A DNA stretch of 64,000 bases from Chaetorhynchus papuensis (taxonomy: Eukaryota; Chordata; Aves; Passeriformes; Rhipiduridae): contig VWYX01000837.1 in assembly GCA_013396525.1 (NCBI GenBank), forward strand, positions 186,001 to 250,000. The letters run 5' to 3'. The position numbers and the translations under genes were made by a program. The notes beneath the pieces were generated by a model. The model was given only the letters and a program-made list of their open reading frames with translations, was not told the DNA's origin and did no database searches. Position 1 is the stretch's first letter. Every line of letters begins with the position of its first letter. Below are positions 26,301-40,938 of the stretch, piece after piece.

Positions 26301-29066
26301 GGATTGAAAATTGATTTAACAAATTTGCAAATATTTAAAGTGTTTAAAGATCAGGAGGTTTTACATTTCAGCATAAAGATGTGACCCTTTCCTTACTTAG
26401 GTTTAAAATATTTTTACAGATCCAAGAGAGTGCTTAAGACGATAGTGTCTTTTATACAATAATACCAACACTATAATTATCTTATATTTATTTTTCTTTT
26501 CTCTCCTGCTACACCCAGGTTTTGACATTAAGGATATTGCTTTTGATATTTTCAGCATTAAAAACCACTTTATGCTTTGGTTCCATTTTACTCCCAGTCA
26601 GAAAGATCAGAAAAAGCTCAAGTCACACAGTGAGAAACTTTATCCACTGAATGAGACATTATCCATTCCACCAGACTACAAATCAAAGAGTATCTCTTAG
26701 GCTGCTTAAAAATTCATTTTAAAATCTGATCCTGATTGTACTTTTATGGTAATTTCATACCATCAATCATCCTTTTACCTTTAGTCTCTAGGTCCACTGC
26801 TTTCCCCATAGATCTCATTCTCTCTACCTCATTATAATTCTTTAGGTGAGAAAACAGGGTAAGAAACCTTAACAGAAAATGAGAGAAAGATGTAAATTTC
26901 TTGAGAAAAGTCAGGTTCACTAAGAAGCACAGCTAATGATATGTTCTGATCTAGGATTTTTTTTTAAATTAAAAGATGGAGGGGGATAGAATAGAGTGAA
27001 AAACACATTTGCCATGCAAATAATGTGTTTGTAATCTGCATTCTAACTCAACAATATCATTTGTACAACCAAGCTGTCAAAATATCTTCTTAGACGGAGT
27101 TCCTTAAAAAAAAATAAAATAAAGATTTTTAGATCTCCACAGAACTTTTCTTAATTAAGTGCTAAACTTCTAAAAATCTGCCTTTTCCATAACGAAACAG
27201 AGGCTGACCTATCTTTGCTAATACTATAGATTATGTGAATTGCAGTAATTAGGAAATGGAACTAACTGAGGAGTGCTAGAAAAATACTCATCAAAACCCC
27301 TTTCTTACACCTAAACCTGAAGCTACAACATTATGTAAAATGAACATAAAACCTTGTTGGTGTGTTCAGCAGTACTGGTGCCTTCATCAAGCTGATCCCA
27401 GGAAGGGAAAGCTGCTCTGTGTTGTTCTACCAGTTCTTTGTGGCAGCTACAATTCTTGGAAATCATCAAAATCTGGTCTACTCATGGTGTCTTCTACAAG
27501 AGCCACACTTTCCCAGAAGTCAGTATTATAATTTCACTCTTTTCATTTGAATCCTGGCCATAATGAAAAGCCTTTTTTACAGCATTGGGAGATATGAGAA
27601 ATAACGAAACCGCTATTTGAGACATCTGGGCTGGAAGAAAAACTATCATTAATCACAAGGGAAAAGAAGGATTTTTTTCCAGTACTGTGGGCTCGTCCAT
27701 GTTACAGTTCCTAATGTCTTTAACAAAATGTAGCCATAAACCACGGAATTCTGGTAATAGCAATAATCCCTCCAAAATGGTTTGTTACCAGCAGTTAGTG
27801 ACCAGTTTCTTAGTTAATGGCCTGAGGGGAAAGTCTTTAAAAAAGCTGTGTGCACTGTTTCCTCTCAGGCAATTTAACTGGCTGCATTAAACTGTATTTT
27901 CATTGAGCTTCCTAACATTTGTACTCTGATAAAATTCTAGTCAGGGAAGGGAATGAGGCGGTGGTGGAGTATGTCATCACTCCACTTCATAAGAGAAACA
28001 TTAAAAAAAAAGCTATCTAGTGTCTTCCTAATTTGAATAATGTTAGGACTTGGTTCTGATGGTAATAATAAATGTTAAAGTCTTTAAATATCATGTAAAA
28101 ATTTAGAGTAATTAGCAACTTTATCTGAAGAAAGATGAAAGAGTCTTCAGCTTTATGGTATGATACAATGCCCTTGAAACAATCAGGGAATACAAGAGAA
28201 AACATTATGTGCTTTCATGCAAAATCAAAATGCTAATCTGAAATGCTCATTTATTTTCATAAACCAAGTAAAAATAGTACCTTATTTGGAGGGGTATCAC
28301 ACTCTGGCATGATACTTGATAATATTAAAAAGTTAATAAAACATGAGTATAGGAGGGCATATAAAGCAGTTAATACACAGTTTACGTTTGTATTTTACTG
28401 AGTTAATACATTGTTTCATAAAGTGTTTTCAACTATGTCACTGATGTACTGACTTACACAAGTGGGAATTTTTTTTAAATATACATGCTTTATCCATACT
28501 ATATAAAAAACATTTTCAGTAGATGAAAATATTGTACAGCACAGTGCTCTATTGAAAGGTAAAACAAGAATATTCCTTCACTATTTCAGTTGTGTAACAA
28601 GCTGGAAGTCAGTCAAATCCATAAACAACCCGATGCTGATTCCTCTGCCTGCTCCACAACTCACTGGGCTTAAATGGCATCTCTTCGTTTTTTGCTCACA
28701 TGGGTAAAAAAACTCATTAATCAGAAAGTTTTTCCCAAGTATGGCAATAAAGTCAAAGGAATGATTGGCATTACACAGAACACTCTGTAACATACACACA
28801 GGAATATAGCCTCTCATTAGGCACAGCATATTTAAAAAAATCCGAAACAAAATACAGCACGCCTTTGCTTGCGCTGTATAGGATGCAGGAATGATGGGGA
28901 GAACAGCCACATGTAGGGAAGTGGGGGTGAATGGAGAGAACGTGAGGGTTCTGGAATCCCAGCAGGAATAGAAGGAATCAGCTCTGGGGAGCTCTGACAA
29001 CCTGCCTTACTGCTTTGGGGAAGGGCTGTAGGTGGCACAATCCCAAGGGAAGCTGCTTTTGTGCAG
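23371..29066. other. Gene-free, strongly AT-rich DNA
   Basis: No exon, RNA gene or transposon was recognised. There are many A and T homopolymers (for example around 25870, 25950 and 27110) and a short (AAT)n run near 25385-25399. A 139-codon minus-strand frame at 28581-29000 has no recognisable domain and no supporting splice partner. Confidence 0.55.
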
Positions 29067-29169
29067 GACGCTGATGTGAGGGCTTTTTGGGACAGAATTA
29101 TTCCGTTTGTGCACGGCCTGTGTGAGGCCCTTGAGCAGCTGGTGCCACTACCCAGCCACATCATAAGTG
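29067..29169 (+). other. Exon-like open segment, function unknown
   Basis: This 103-bp segment follows a splice-acceptor-like stretch (GCTGCTTTTGTGCAG) and is followed by a strong donor (GTG then GTAAGA). The frame starting at the first base encodes a well-composed peptide with FWDRIIPFVHGL and CEALEQLVPLP blocks. It stays open back to a TGA about 75 bp upstream. The segment is GC-richer than its surroundings and retains several CpGs. No partner exon was found on either side and I recognise no family. It could be an isolated exon of a long gene, a retrocopy fragment or a chance frame. Confidence 0.2.
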
Positions 29170-32100
29170 GTAAGACTTAGTGAAAATGGCTTTTTCATGA
29201 ATCTTGCTTTTATTAAAGTGATATTGGAGCATTTTCTGCTGTCAGGTCCCAGTTCAAGTCTCTCTACCACCTACTGCAGGGAGAATCTTATTCCCAGTAA
29301 TTTGGGACCTACCACAGCTATTATCTGGAGTAGACCAATTTCACAAAACTATCGGTGGTTTAAAACAGCATCCTCATGCTGAGGTGGGCTCATTCTAACT
29401 GTGTCATCTCACTCTAAAGTCAGTTGAATTATGGAGAGTAGAACGAACTATACCACATATTTAGAAATAAACAAATGTGGTGCTTGTTGGAAATGCACCA
29501 CTCATGCAGTTATATCACTCATAGAGTGTCTTAAGTAAATAAGTAGTGGTAATAAACAGCATTAAAAGTTACTGAAGTGGAACTGTTAGGTAACAACCCA
29601 GGAATTTTAACATAGTTATGTGGAAATGGGAAAGGGACAAAGAAAACTAGCAAGAAGTGGAGAGAAGGGCTTATGATATGAGAGCAGAGATAAAGTTTGT
29701 CTTGGAAAGAAAAGGCTGAATACACTTGGGAAAGGCCCTCATCCAGAAAGATACTTATTTTAAAGAGTAGACTTTATGCCACACTTACAATTACAAGCTG
29801 AAACATTATTCTTTAATAACAAAATAGTAACTGCACTTTTTTTTCTGTATATGTTATATATAAGAGGAGCTTGAACGCCTTTTGGTTTTTTGTGGTTTTC
29901 ATGGCCTTCTTCATCCTCAAAATATCAGATGTTAATTCCAGTTTTGCTGGAGGACATTTTTGCGGATGTACCTCCTGTATGTACCTTAATTGAACTGATA
30001 AGAGAGAAGGGACTGAACATTTAATAATACATTCTTCCTTCAAAAAATTAATGAAACAAGAGTATGAAACATTAATGGAATTACTTCATATTAAACTATC
30101 CAGAGAAAGTGCTAAACATAAAGGGTCTCGTCACTGAGGTGATGGTATAGGTTAAGTGCTCTGTTTGGATGGAAGGGGATTGGAGGAAATCTGGGCTCCC
30201 CCGGACATTGTTTCATCTGTCACCCCTACAAGGGGCTGAGCTGTTAGTCACTTGTCTGAGGCCAGGCAAGGTTTCAAAACATCAAACTGAAGACTAGTTC
30301 CTTTGAGCAGAGGGACACCTCAGTTCAAAAGCTGAGCAGAGGAAGGAAAAGAAGAGTGGACTAAGAGCAAGAGAAAGAGATGAGAGAGAGGAAAGGGACT
30401 TTCTTGGCATCAGAGCTGGCTTGGTGCGGTCTGATCTGAATATTTTGAAAGCAGAATTACTTCAATTTGGATCATCTCTGTTAAAAATAAAACAGTTGCT
30501 GTTCATGTTGAGTACAAAGACACCCAGACGCTGGGACATTTCTCTTTTGGCTGGAGAAATCTAAGAGCCATTGTAAAATCCTCATTCTGCTATGACTTTT
30601 AATGCAGCAATATTCATTTCACTGTGACAACACTGTTCACAGCTGACAACAAAAGACATCTGATACAGGAAAAGTTCCTACCTCTGAGAGCCTCCACAGA
30701 AAGAGCTGGACTGGCAATAGCAATTTGATTTCTAGATAATTTTCTTACACTGATGATGAAGCAAGAGCTGATGACTGAAGTTGGAATTTGAAGAAATTGC
30801 AGCTGGTGGTTTTTGTGTTTAACAGTATCGTGGCAATTCACAAGCTACCAGATACGCAACTAAACATTTTAAGTTTACTCCTTCAGAGCATTTTGTCATT
30901 GGGATGACTGTATTCCCTACCAGTCGTTTTGCAGGAAGTTGTTAGCTCAGGAAGACTGGCAGACGAGTGCCCTGCTGGTGCCAAAGCAGTGATTCTTTGC
31001 TTACTTGGTTTGTTCCTGTCATTCTCCAAAGAACTCCCAACTTGTTTCAATTCCCAATGTTTTATTTAAATGTCAGTGAGATAATGGAGCATGGGAAAAG
31101 ACCTCCTGTTTCATGGCTGAGCCTCCTTTCAAACCTGCAGGCTCAAACAGAATTGCACAGTGTTATGTGACCCTTTGCACTGCCTGCTCTGTCAAAGCTT
31201 TGGCCACATCCTGCCCAAGTGATCAGTGATGAAGAGATCTCTGCCATGGTTTCTGCAGGATTAGCAATGGTGTGAAAATACAGGTATTCCATTAAAAAAA
31301 AAATAAGAAACAGAGAAACACACAACAAGTTGGTTTTGTTTAAAATCTTTTTCTACTTTACTCCTCATGCTAATACATTTGTGACAAATATTATTTTCCC
31401 AGATGACATTTGTACGGTCGGTCTATAGGAAATGTCAGCCAGAGAAAAAAAAATCCTGCATTAATCTGCATTCTGAAAGACTTCTCATTATTTCTCATCC
31501 AAACTAGGAGCTTACTAAATAACAAAATAGAATGCAAATGATTAAATAATGCAATTAAGCTCATATAGAGTTAGAGCTGTCCAGAAATAGCAGGGGAAAA
31601 CTGCACACCATATTTATAGGTGTATATATGATTTATAAAAGAAAAAAAAGGATGGAGTATTGATTTTATGCACACTTCATATTTTTATCACTCAAATCCT
31701 GTAGTAAAAAACAAAAGGTCAGTTAAGGTGATACTGTGCTATGGAACAATGTACAGTGATGAGTCCAATGGAATCTGTCATGGGTCATCTTTATGGATCC
31801 TTTCAAAACAAATTTCTGTATGGGAGCTGCATTGGGGACAAAAAGGAAAGTTCAAAAATATCTCCAATGTATGAGATTTTAAAAAGGAATGAGGGTGAAT
31901 TAATCTTTTAAGCAGATTAGATTACACCTAATGTTTACAAGAAATTATTTCCCAAACTTTTGTTCTGAAAAGTGGGACAACGAGCAATCATTCCTTGACG
32001 ACTTTCTTCATACTAGTAGTGATTATCACAGCCTCCAGTTACTCCTCTTTTATCAACTCTCTCTGGTTTACGTCAGCCTTTCTCTTACAGAAACTCTTCC

Positions 32101-35100
32101 CTACCCTCAATTGTCTCGATGATTCTGCAGAGATCCAAGGATGGCCCCTCAGGGTGAATGTCATGGGGAACAGGGAACTCTGTCCTAGTCCCCTAAAAAA
32201 TGATGGATGCCCACTATGCCTGTCCAGTCCAGCCTTGTCTTAGGAATATAAAACTGTGCGGTTTCATAAACGTTCTGGTCCAGAAACTGAAGCACAGTAT
32301 GACACATTACACAGTCTCTGTGCAATTTTCTTCAGCAAGACAAATTACTGTAATTAAAGGGATTTTTCTTCATCTATTATTTTAACAAGGAAGGTTCAGA
32401 AAGTTCCTGATACCAAAATCCAAAAGGGTCCTAGGGCAAGAAGAAACATTATTTTGACTATCTTAAAAACAATGCCATTTAATCTTATAGCAGAGAGCAG
32501 AAGATACCCAGTTCAAGGGGTTAAACTCATCCCCTTGGGGACAAGGAGATTTGTGACCTGATGGACACACAGAGGAAAGAGTCCTTATAGTTTGGAAACT
32601 AGAAAGAAAGTAATTGCACAGCAGCTATTGACAGAACATAATAAGTAACTCTGTGTAAATCATTTCAAATAAATTAGAAAACATCTGCATGTGGACAAGT
32701 GGCATTTATCTAAATATTAGAGGCCCTTTCTTAAGTCAAGCTGTGAAGTTCAGCAGTCATAAAACACCAAAAAATGGATCTGGGATAAAAGCCTTTCATA
32801 AAGATGAGAATTTAAAATTAATTATTTTTAAGTTAACAAAATCAGTCATATTTGAAATTCAGATAATTTTGTATTTAATTCTGAGTCTATTAAACAAGTG
32901 AACGTACATGAAACTCAATACAATTGCAGGAACTAGTAACAGAGAGAGTATCTCAGGAAGGATAAATCAGCTCTTTTGCTAACATGCTACAGATTATGAG
33001 AAATAGTCTTAATTTTAAATAATTTGAAGGGTGTTTGATGCTACAGTAGGGAGTAATCAAGTACTAAGGCACAGTTTTCTCTGCCATCCAAAGGGTCCCT
33101 CTTTATCTTCTGTATCCTGCTTAGATTCGCTAGTCAGACCTGACTACAGCACCCTATTTTCAACCAATCCCTTACATCCTGTTGGTCTTGTGCCTCCTGA
33201 GAGTATTTTAATTCTATCCTAGTGTTAAGGACTTTAGAGAGAGCATTTGGGAAGTTGTATTAAATTATAATTTGTTATATTGTTGACGTGCCGAAAGAAA
33301 GTTGGAAATTACTCACAGGTATTCATAAAGTGAATTATCTTTTTAACATACAAATAGGCATCACTAGCAATGAAAACCTCTCCCTTATGTACCAAATCAT
33401 GAGCAACACCCCCAGCACATTTCAGACATCTCAGGAAAGTGCTTCAAAAGTCTCTGCTCTACAAAGACTATGAGAGTCTGACATAGAGAGTGAACTCTGC
33501 TGAGAAGAGCAGCAAAAGTGCTGCTTGTAATCGTGAGGGCAACTTTGCTCCTAAAAAACAAGAAAAGCAGAAGGCACTGAAGTTACTCACGTGGAGTTGC
33601 AAAGGTCCAGGTGTGCGTGTGATGCCCACCCCCAGGAGCTCCTGTGCTCCACAGCCATGGCAGCCATGTCAATAATGGACAGCCAGTCCTACGTGTCTGG
33701 GAATCCACAGAAGAGAATGCTCTGAAGAGTCTTGACAAGCAGTGCCCTGGGAGTTACTTTGCTTTCAAGAGGCTGACTGCATTCTTTGTGCTTTTGGCAG
33801 CATCACTAAAAAAAAGAAAAAAAAAAAGAAGGCATTCTTGGATCTCAATTTTGTTTTCTATTGTTGAAAATTATTTCTGAAACCAAAAGAATACAGCTTT
33901 GCATCTTCTAGACAGGAACTACAATGTTTAAAAGGTCAAAAACTTTTTTGGGCTGGTAAACTGAGCAAATACAGTATGGAAGTTAAAGAGGAAACATCTA
34001 TAGAGACTACACTTTTAGACATCAGATTTTTGAGAGAGGGCATGTCTTAGCATAAAAGAAATTCAATATACTTTTCCATCACGTTTGTTTAAAATAAATT
34101 TTAAATTCTCTGTGCATATTTTGGAGCAAATTCAAAATTTAACTCAAATTTGAAAAGCATAGGTAGCTTGTTTCTATGATACATCTCCCCCCTCCCTTTT
34201 TTTTCTTTTTATCTGTTTCTCCTGTTGACACAAAGTCAACAACTTTCAGTGTAGTATTTTTCTAGTGTCACAAATGTGACCTTGATCACCCCTTCTTCTG
34301 TTAAGTCTTCAGAACATTCTTGTCACAGCCAGCCATACTTTTCCAGAATAATACTAAACAGCTTGAGAATTTATTCAGTCTTCAGTTCCAACTATATTTT
34401 TTCTTCTCCCTCTGATCAATCTGTCTTGAGTGCTGTTTTACCCTGGTGCATTGTTTTCTTTCCTGCCCATAATTCTGAACAAGTCTATTTAGATAGTCTG
34501 TTTCATCAATTTTAACATCAAACTCGATCATTACCTGTTTTACCTTAAAAAAAAAAACAAAAAACTTTGTGGAATCCCATAACATCCTAACTTCAGAGCA
34601 GCTGTCTACCTAGTAAAATAAAGACATAACTTCATTATCATGTGTCAGCATCCCTGGTTAGCTAAACCCAGCCAGCACTGGAAACTGTAGCCCAACAAAG
34701 AAGGTGCAGCATGAGCTTTGCGAGGCAGGAGAGCACAGGATCCTTGGGAACGCTGCACTTGGTTGTGCAAAGCCAGCACAGCCCTTGATCTGACCTCAGG
34801 AAATAAGGAACTGCTCTTTCATGAGGGCCTTATTCAGTGTTCTAGACTGGAAACTTCTTTCTCCCTGATTGTATTTAATTCATACACTGTCTCTGCCACT
34901 GCTGATCCCACCCACTGTCCTGAAACAAAAACACGAGCTGTGAGTGTGGTCAAATACTTTGTTAATAATTATTTTTAGCCCAAAATAACACAGTGCAGTA
35001 TCATCATTTTTTACTAAAACATTTTCTGTACCGTTTCAGTAACATCACTTACTTATCCTCATAAGAGGATAAATACAGCTGCCAAAAGAGGCAGAAACAG

Positions 35101-38100
35101 CCTTCCTCTCTTTATAGTATTTCTCCCACCTATACAAAGGCATATGACATCGCAGTGCAGAATTATGACACAGTCTTCCCTGTCTGGATGTTTCCTTCTC
35201 ACTCTTCTATCAACCGGTTTACACTCTGAAATAGTTCTATGTAATCTTCACCCCTTTTCAAAGTCAGACACAGTTCTATGGTTGAGCACTAAGCTTTTCC
35301 TTTTTTTTTCTTTGTTCAGTTGACTATTTGTTGCTGCATTTTAAAGTGCTGTTCAAATCTGGAACACGATCCACTGATGAGCTGCTCGACTTAATATGTG
35401 CATATAAAAACACATATATATTTATATATGCTAATCCATTTAGAACACCCCTTATTTAGGAAATGCATTATTAATTATGATCTCAATAACTGCAAAACAA
35501 CTAAAAACCAATGCACTATGAATAATTCTGAAAGTAAAAATATTCTATTTCCTAAAAATATTTGTTAACAGGTATGAACTCTGAAACATCTGTTTTCCTG
35601 ACTTTCCTTATTTAGAGAATAATTTTGAAAAATCTCATTGATTTCATTTTTTTTCTATTTCCATCACATGACAAAATAATTGAAAGGAGGTCATAGGCCA
35701 TGTTCTCAGCTTGTGAAAAATGGCATGGCTAAGTGAGAGATCCTTTATGCTAGCTGAGAATCTAGCCTCCCATTTCTAAACATTACTCAATTACTATTTA
35801 AAATGTATTTTTAATTTAAAGAGTATAAACCAATGAATTTTGGAATATATACACAGGAAGCTGTGAAGCATACTGCCTGCAAGTACAAAAATGAAGGTCT
35901 GATTAATACCTAATAATAGATTTTGCTAAGATAATTTATGTTCCTTCTAGACAAAAGAAAGACAAATAATTTCTTATCTGCACTTTAGAAAGGAGCCTAA
36001 TACAATGCTACATGGGAGTTATTTTTTGCAGTGGAATTTTTACAAGAAATCATGGAGGGAATTCACTGAAGAGGAGATGCTGGCATACTACGATGAAGGC
36101 TGAAATAGCCAAGCTAAGAAGGAGCTTTGTGTAGGGTTCATAAAGTAGTGGTGAGGGGACAAATCACATGTAATACATTCAAAAATTTCTTGAAAATTGG
36201 GAATAGATGAGTCAAAGTGGAGAGGAATTTTTAAACACAGAGAAGCATCCAAATACGCAGAGAAGAAAAATCACACTGAAGTTGGACTGATTTCAGTGAC
36301 GAAATTTAAGACTACAAAGCACAAAATAACCTATTTAGGGACTAAATGTGGAGAATGTTTCTGCAAGATCAGGTTCAACTTCTGAGTAGGTTCAATTTTC
36401 AGAATTACTGTCAAGTAAATATCTAAAGCCTGGAGAAAGAAGAAATCAATGACAAGTTTTAGTGACAGCTTTGGATCCATGAAGTCCAGGGCATGTTATG
36501 CAGGAGCACAAGTTCCTTCCACATGGAACAGGATTCTAACTGGGATCTCATTCAAGATCTTGGACTAGTAGTGTTTTATCAGTGTCACGTTATTTACACT
36601 TTTCTAAGTCACCTTCAGCTTAGCTAATCTCATCCATGGCAGGAAGAGACTGGCTATGTCTGCATTTGCTATCTTGTACCATTTCCTCTGGTGCTCTGGC
36701 AGTTAATACCACACCAGGGCATGGGATTTTTAGGGCTTGCTTTGACTTTATCCCTGGCAAAACAGGTCTGAGGAACTGGGCTGAGCAGTCACTGCTTATT
36801 GTCTTCAAATCTGGATTTGTTCTTTATCAGTGTTATAATTTTAAATTTTTAAATATTATTTCCCTGCCAGCCTTAACTGATCATATTCTATAGCTAATAT
36901 AGTGGCATGAAGTTTTTTGCCACATGAAAATCTTATGGGGATTCTTAAACAAATCCTCTGTTCTCCTATAAATCTACCTGCTCTGCTGGAATTTACATCT
37001 CAGAAAAAAATTCCTTCTTCCAGAATCAGTCACTCCTTTATCTCAGCTCTTGCAATGCTATATAGAAAAGGTCAGCTCCAAGCAACACTACTGTGTGTCA
37101 CTCCCTCGACCTAGTACTGGATCTCTCTTCTCATCTCTGCTGGATGCAGCAATGCTGGTTTCTCTTCTTTCTGAAGTGGCTTAGGAAGAGCACTCTTCTC
37201 TATTTCAGAGTCTGCTGCCTTCCTCCCTTTTTATTTAGGAAAGAATAAACCATAAACATGAGCACCTTCTTCTAACACAGCACCAATTCCCTGGCACACA
37301 ATGATATAAATCAAAGCCACCACTATTAAAGTCTTTTTGCAGCTGAGAGGATATGCTAAAAGGATACTTTGTGTTCCCCTCCCTTAAGAGAAATGCCAGA
37401 TGAAACTCTTACTCTGTTTAAATGGTGCCTGTCAGAAGATCTTTTTAACACGTGGAACAGAAAAAGCAATAAGAATTTAGTTCCTTTATCAGGATATTCC
37501 CGCCTGGCAATTCAAACCTATCCTACTAAAACTAGCTGAGAATGGAAAGTCTGTTTACATGTCACATCTGCCCTGGACATCTCACCTACCCTTCAAAACT
37601 GCCAGGCACTGTACTTGGCAACTCTGAGATCAGTCCACTGGATATCCAGTTGTATTTACATGCATTTTCACTCTTCTTTTCTCACACAATACCCAGCCTG
37701 ACAGTTTTTTTCCTCTTTTTTCTCTCCAGAAGTTTATTCAGCAGGTTTTTAATAACTTACCCTTTTCCACTAACATTAGTTATGCTTCTTCTTCACATTC
37801 TAACTAATATCTTTAAACATTTCATCCTCCTCCTCATTTCCTGATCTTTCTTCACTAGCTATTTGTATTTCTTTGAACTACTTCTTTCCTGTCAGAAGTT
37901 TATTCTCCTTCTTCTCTTTCGATCTTTTTATCACTGTCAATCTTTATTTCAATCCTTATCTCTTCTGAAAAGTCATCCTCAGTTTCACAAACATCCTTAT
38001 CCAAAGGATTTTTAATTCTTAAAGTGATATCCTTGGTCTTCCTAATGGTAAACCTCAGGTCAGCTCAAAACACTGATGAATGAACATCTGAAAATTTGCA

Positions 38101-39921
38101 TTAAAAGTACAATTTGTTACAGTGGATCTTTTCAGGGCTTTAAGTCCCTTCTCGCTTTAAAAGTTCCTTTATTGTATTTAACTCTATTGCCATGCAGAGG
38201 CTTAGCATGAACTGACAAGAGTGGATGTAAAGGCAAATTATAAAGTGCACCAGCAATGGTTTCATATCTTACACAACCCTGCCCAAGATTATCTTACAAA
38301 AAGCAATCTGGGCATTTTCTCCCCACTAATACCTAACAGCATCTGACCTGTATAATTAGAGAGCAATATAACCACTTTCAATTTAACCACTTAATATTTC
38401 ATTTACTAGCCATGAGTATCTATTTTTTTTTTAAGGTTAGCTGAGTCAATTTTATAGTTGGTGTTTTTGTAATACAATAAAATGCTAGTCAAAGTAAGCA
38501 CAGAACAAGGTGAAGACACTGTATCACAGAAGAAGGAGCCCTCTACCTCAATGAATAATTCATTTGTGAACCATGGAGGCCATAAAAATCTGAGAACAAT
38601 ACATAAATATAATCTGCACCACAAAGCTTGGGAGTGCTGAGTGGGGGTTACTCACTTGAGCTCAAAGACAGTGGTAACAGTTTGGTTCTGGCTGCCCTGT
38701 CAAAAGCTCCAGGACTATGTTAATATAATAAAAGCTATGATCACATCCCTTCAACCTCAGGTGCAAAGAAAATGCTGCAGCAGAAAAGCAGCTGTCAATT
38801 GTTTCTAAAACAAATGAAGAAAATAAGTAGAACATGTTGCTAATCCAAGCTGATGAGAAGAATGTAGAAAATTAAGAGACCTTTACTCCAAAAAGATCTT
38901 CAGTGGCTGGAGGCAACGAGTGTAGGAAATTTACTGTGGGCTATAATAATTGCTGTCTGCCCTGGGAAACGGCATCAAGGCCAGAGCAGTCATGGCTCCA
39001 TGCAAGCACATCCTCTAATTATTGAAAAACCTGTGTAGAGTCTCAATGTTAATCAGTCTCTCAGAGACTTCGGCTTTATGTGGTTAGTGCAGATTTATGG
39101 CATTTTTCTTTTCTTGTTATTAAAACTGATATTTCACAAGGAAGAAACTATCTCCAGACAACTGTTAAAATGCAAAGTTTCAGTCATAAAAGAGAACTGC
39201 AGAATTATTCTGCGACTATTCCACAGAGAACCCAAACAAGAAGGGTAAGAAACAAAACATCAAAGACACACAGAAAAATGGAAAAAGAAGAGACTTTAAA
39301 ATATTAACTAAAGATGCAACAGTTGGCCTATAGATTTAAGAGGTTATAGTGTAATTAATTAAGTGCTTGTTACAATTAGGGAAATAAACAGTGCATATGC
39401 TAATGCAACATGAATAATACATAACTATAAAAAGGTAAAACAAATTGAGAGCTTTGCACAGGCACATTACAGGAGTAATTTGCATTATTGTATCAATGAT
39501 GTACTTAAAAAACAAACACAGAACTTCAAAAATCTATTGCAAGGCCACAGTTTGCTTCCTTTTACAAGTGCTGCAATAATAGTATAATGTACAAATTCTG
39601 ATTATTCCACTGAGATGATTTTATATTACATTTTGGTCCCTAATGCTGAAGCAACTTTGAAACATTATACACAGTGGTCTTGGACAAATAATATGTTTAA
39701 TCAATATTTTAAATTTTCTTCCAGCTGGGTCTGCAGATTTCTGGAAAATAAAGTGGGAAAAGTTGTGTGTCTCAAGATCTTTTCTCTTACTCTTACATAT
39801 TACATCAATCCCTACTTTCCAGAAGTACCTGCCACTTCATAAATAGACGAACCCTGGGAGAGTTCACAGAAACGAAACCATAAAAATTGCAAACTTCTAT
39901 GTCACTGACAGGATTTGAGAA
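29170..39921. other. Gene-free DNA, about 10.7 kb
   Basis: I find no supported exon, RNA gene or recognisable transposon. Patches at 30120-30440, 33590-33780 and 34660-34960 are more GC-rich and may be unrecognised old repeats, but I cannot place them in a family. The stretch 37540-38060 is pyrimidine-rich on the plus strand. Confidence 0.5.
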
Positions 39922-39941
39922 GGGCTTGGGGGTGGGGAGGG
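39922..39941 (+). other. G-quadruplex motif
   Basis: GGGCTTGGGGGTGGGGAGGG contains four guanine runs with loops of 3, 1 and 1 bases, fitting the canonical G-quadruplex pattern on the plus strand. It is isolated from any recognised gene. Confidence 0.85.
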
Positions 39942-40938
39942 CAATAGATGTGTTATTCACACCTCATTTGGTTGTCATCATTCTGAAAAATATGAAATAA
40001 TAGATATGATTTGTCTACAGGTTTTAATTTGCTGTTGATGGCTCACTGTGCTCTTCAGTGGCCTAAATTAGCATCAAAATAATCTTTCTGGAAAGACATG
40101 CATAAATACTGCATAAAAACTGACCATAGATTGTGCTTATAGCCCAAAAGTGGCACATTTATTCTGTCTAGAAAAAGACTCCGCGAGATACCCAATTACC
40201 TATGTGGGAATAGGAAGTTCAAAAGATATAACTGGAATAAGCAGTGGGAATGCCTGAATCAGAGCACAAGACTGGAATCAAAAAAGGAGATGCAAACTGA
40301 CACCTGACATCAACTCTTTATTCCACTTAAGATGCTAATACTTGAAAAGAAAATAAGGGCTAAAATACCACGGCCACATGTGCAGGAATGATGCAGAATT
40401 ATTTGAAGTACAAAAAATTGTACACAAAAGCAAACAATGTGTTCAAGAATTCTCTTATCAGCGTAGAAAGATCTTAGATATAAAGACATCTGGGACATTA
40501 TTTTAGACTAACTTGCAGCTGTAACCTTAACTATGGTAGTATGGTAACTTAAATCATGTTGTGCACTCAAAAGCGAATCACAGCTGCCAATTTTACTACC
40601 TGGTTTACTCTGAAGGTGCCATCAGTTACAACAATGAAAATACATTAAAGCTTTTGAGCGCTTTATCTCCTGTAAAGATTATGACCTAGTCCTACTCAGC
40701 ACCAGAATAAATATTTCTCATTTTGAAATTGAACTTGAACAAACACCAGCTAATCCTGGGAGGGAAAACATGCAGTGGGATCAGTATTTTATTCCCAGAA
40801 CGACATTTGAAAAATGTATCCCCATGTGAAGTAACTTGGCTGTTACCAATGCAACAAATGCTGCAATAATTGTGGCGATAGCAAATAGAAATAAAAGGGG
40901 CAGAGTGGAAGGCTGTGCGTGCTGCTGTGCTTGTGAGC
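39942..40938. other. Gene-free DNA upstream of a solo LTR
   Basis: No exon is supported. A minus-strand frame at about 40781-40915 would encode a hydrophobic stretch, but it is contiguous with frame derived from the adjacent LTR and has no splice support. Confidence 0.5.

Noticed and set aside
28581..29000. 139-codon minus-strand open frame
   Set aside because: A possible acceptor lies inside it, but no donor or upstream exon fits, and no domain is recognisable.
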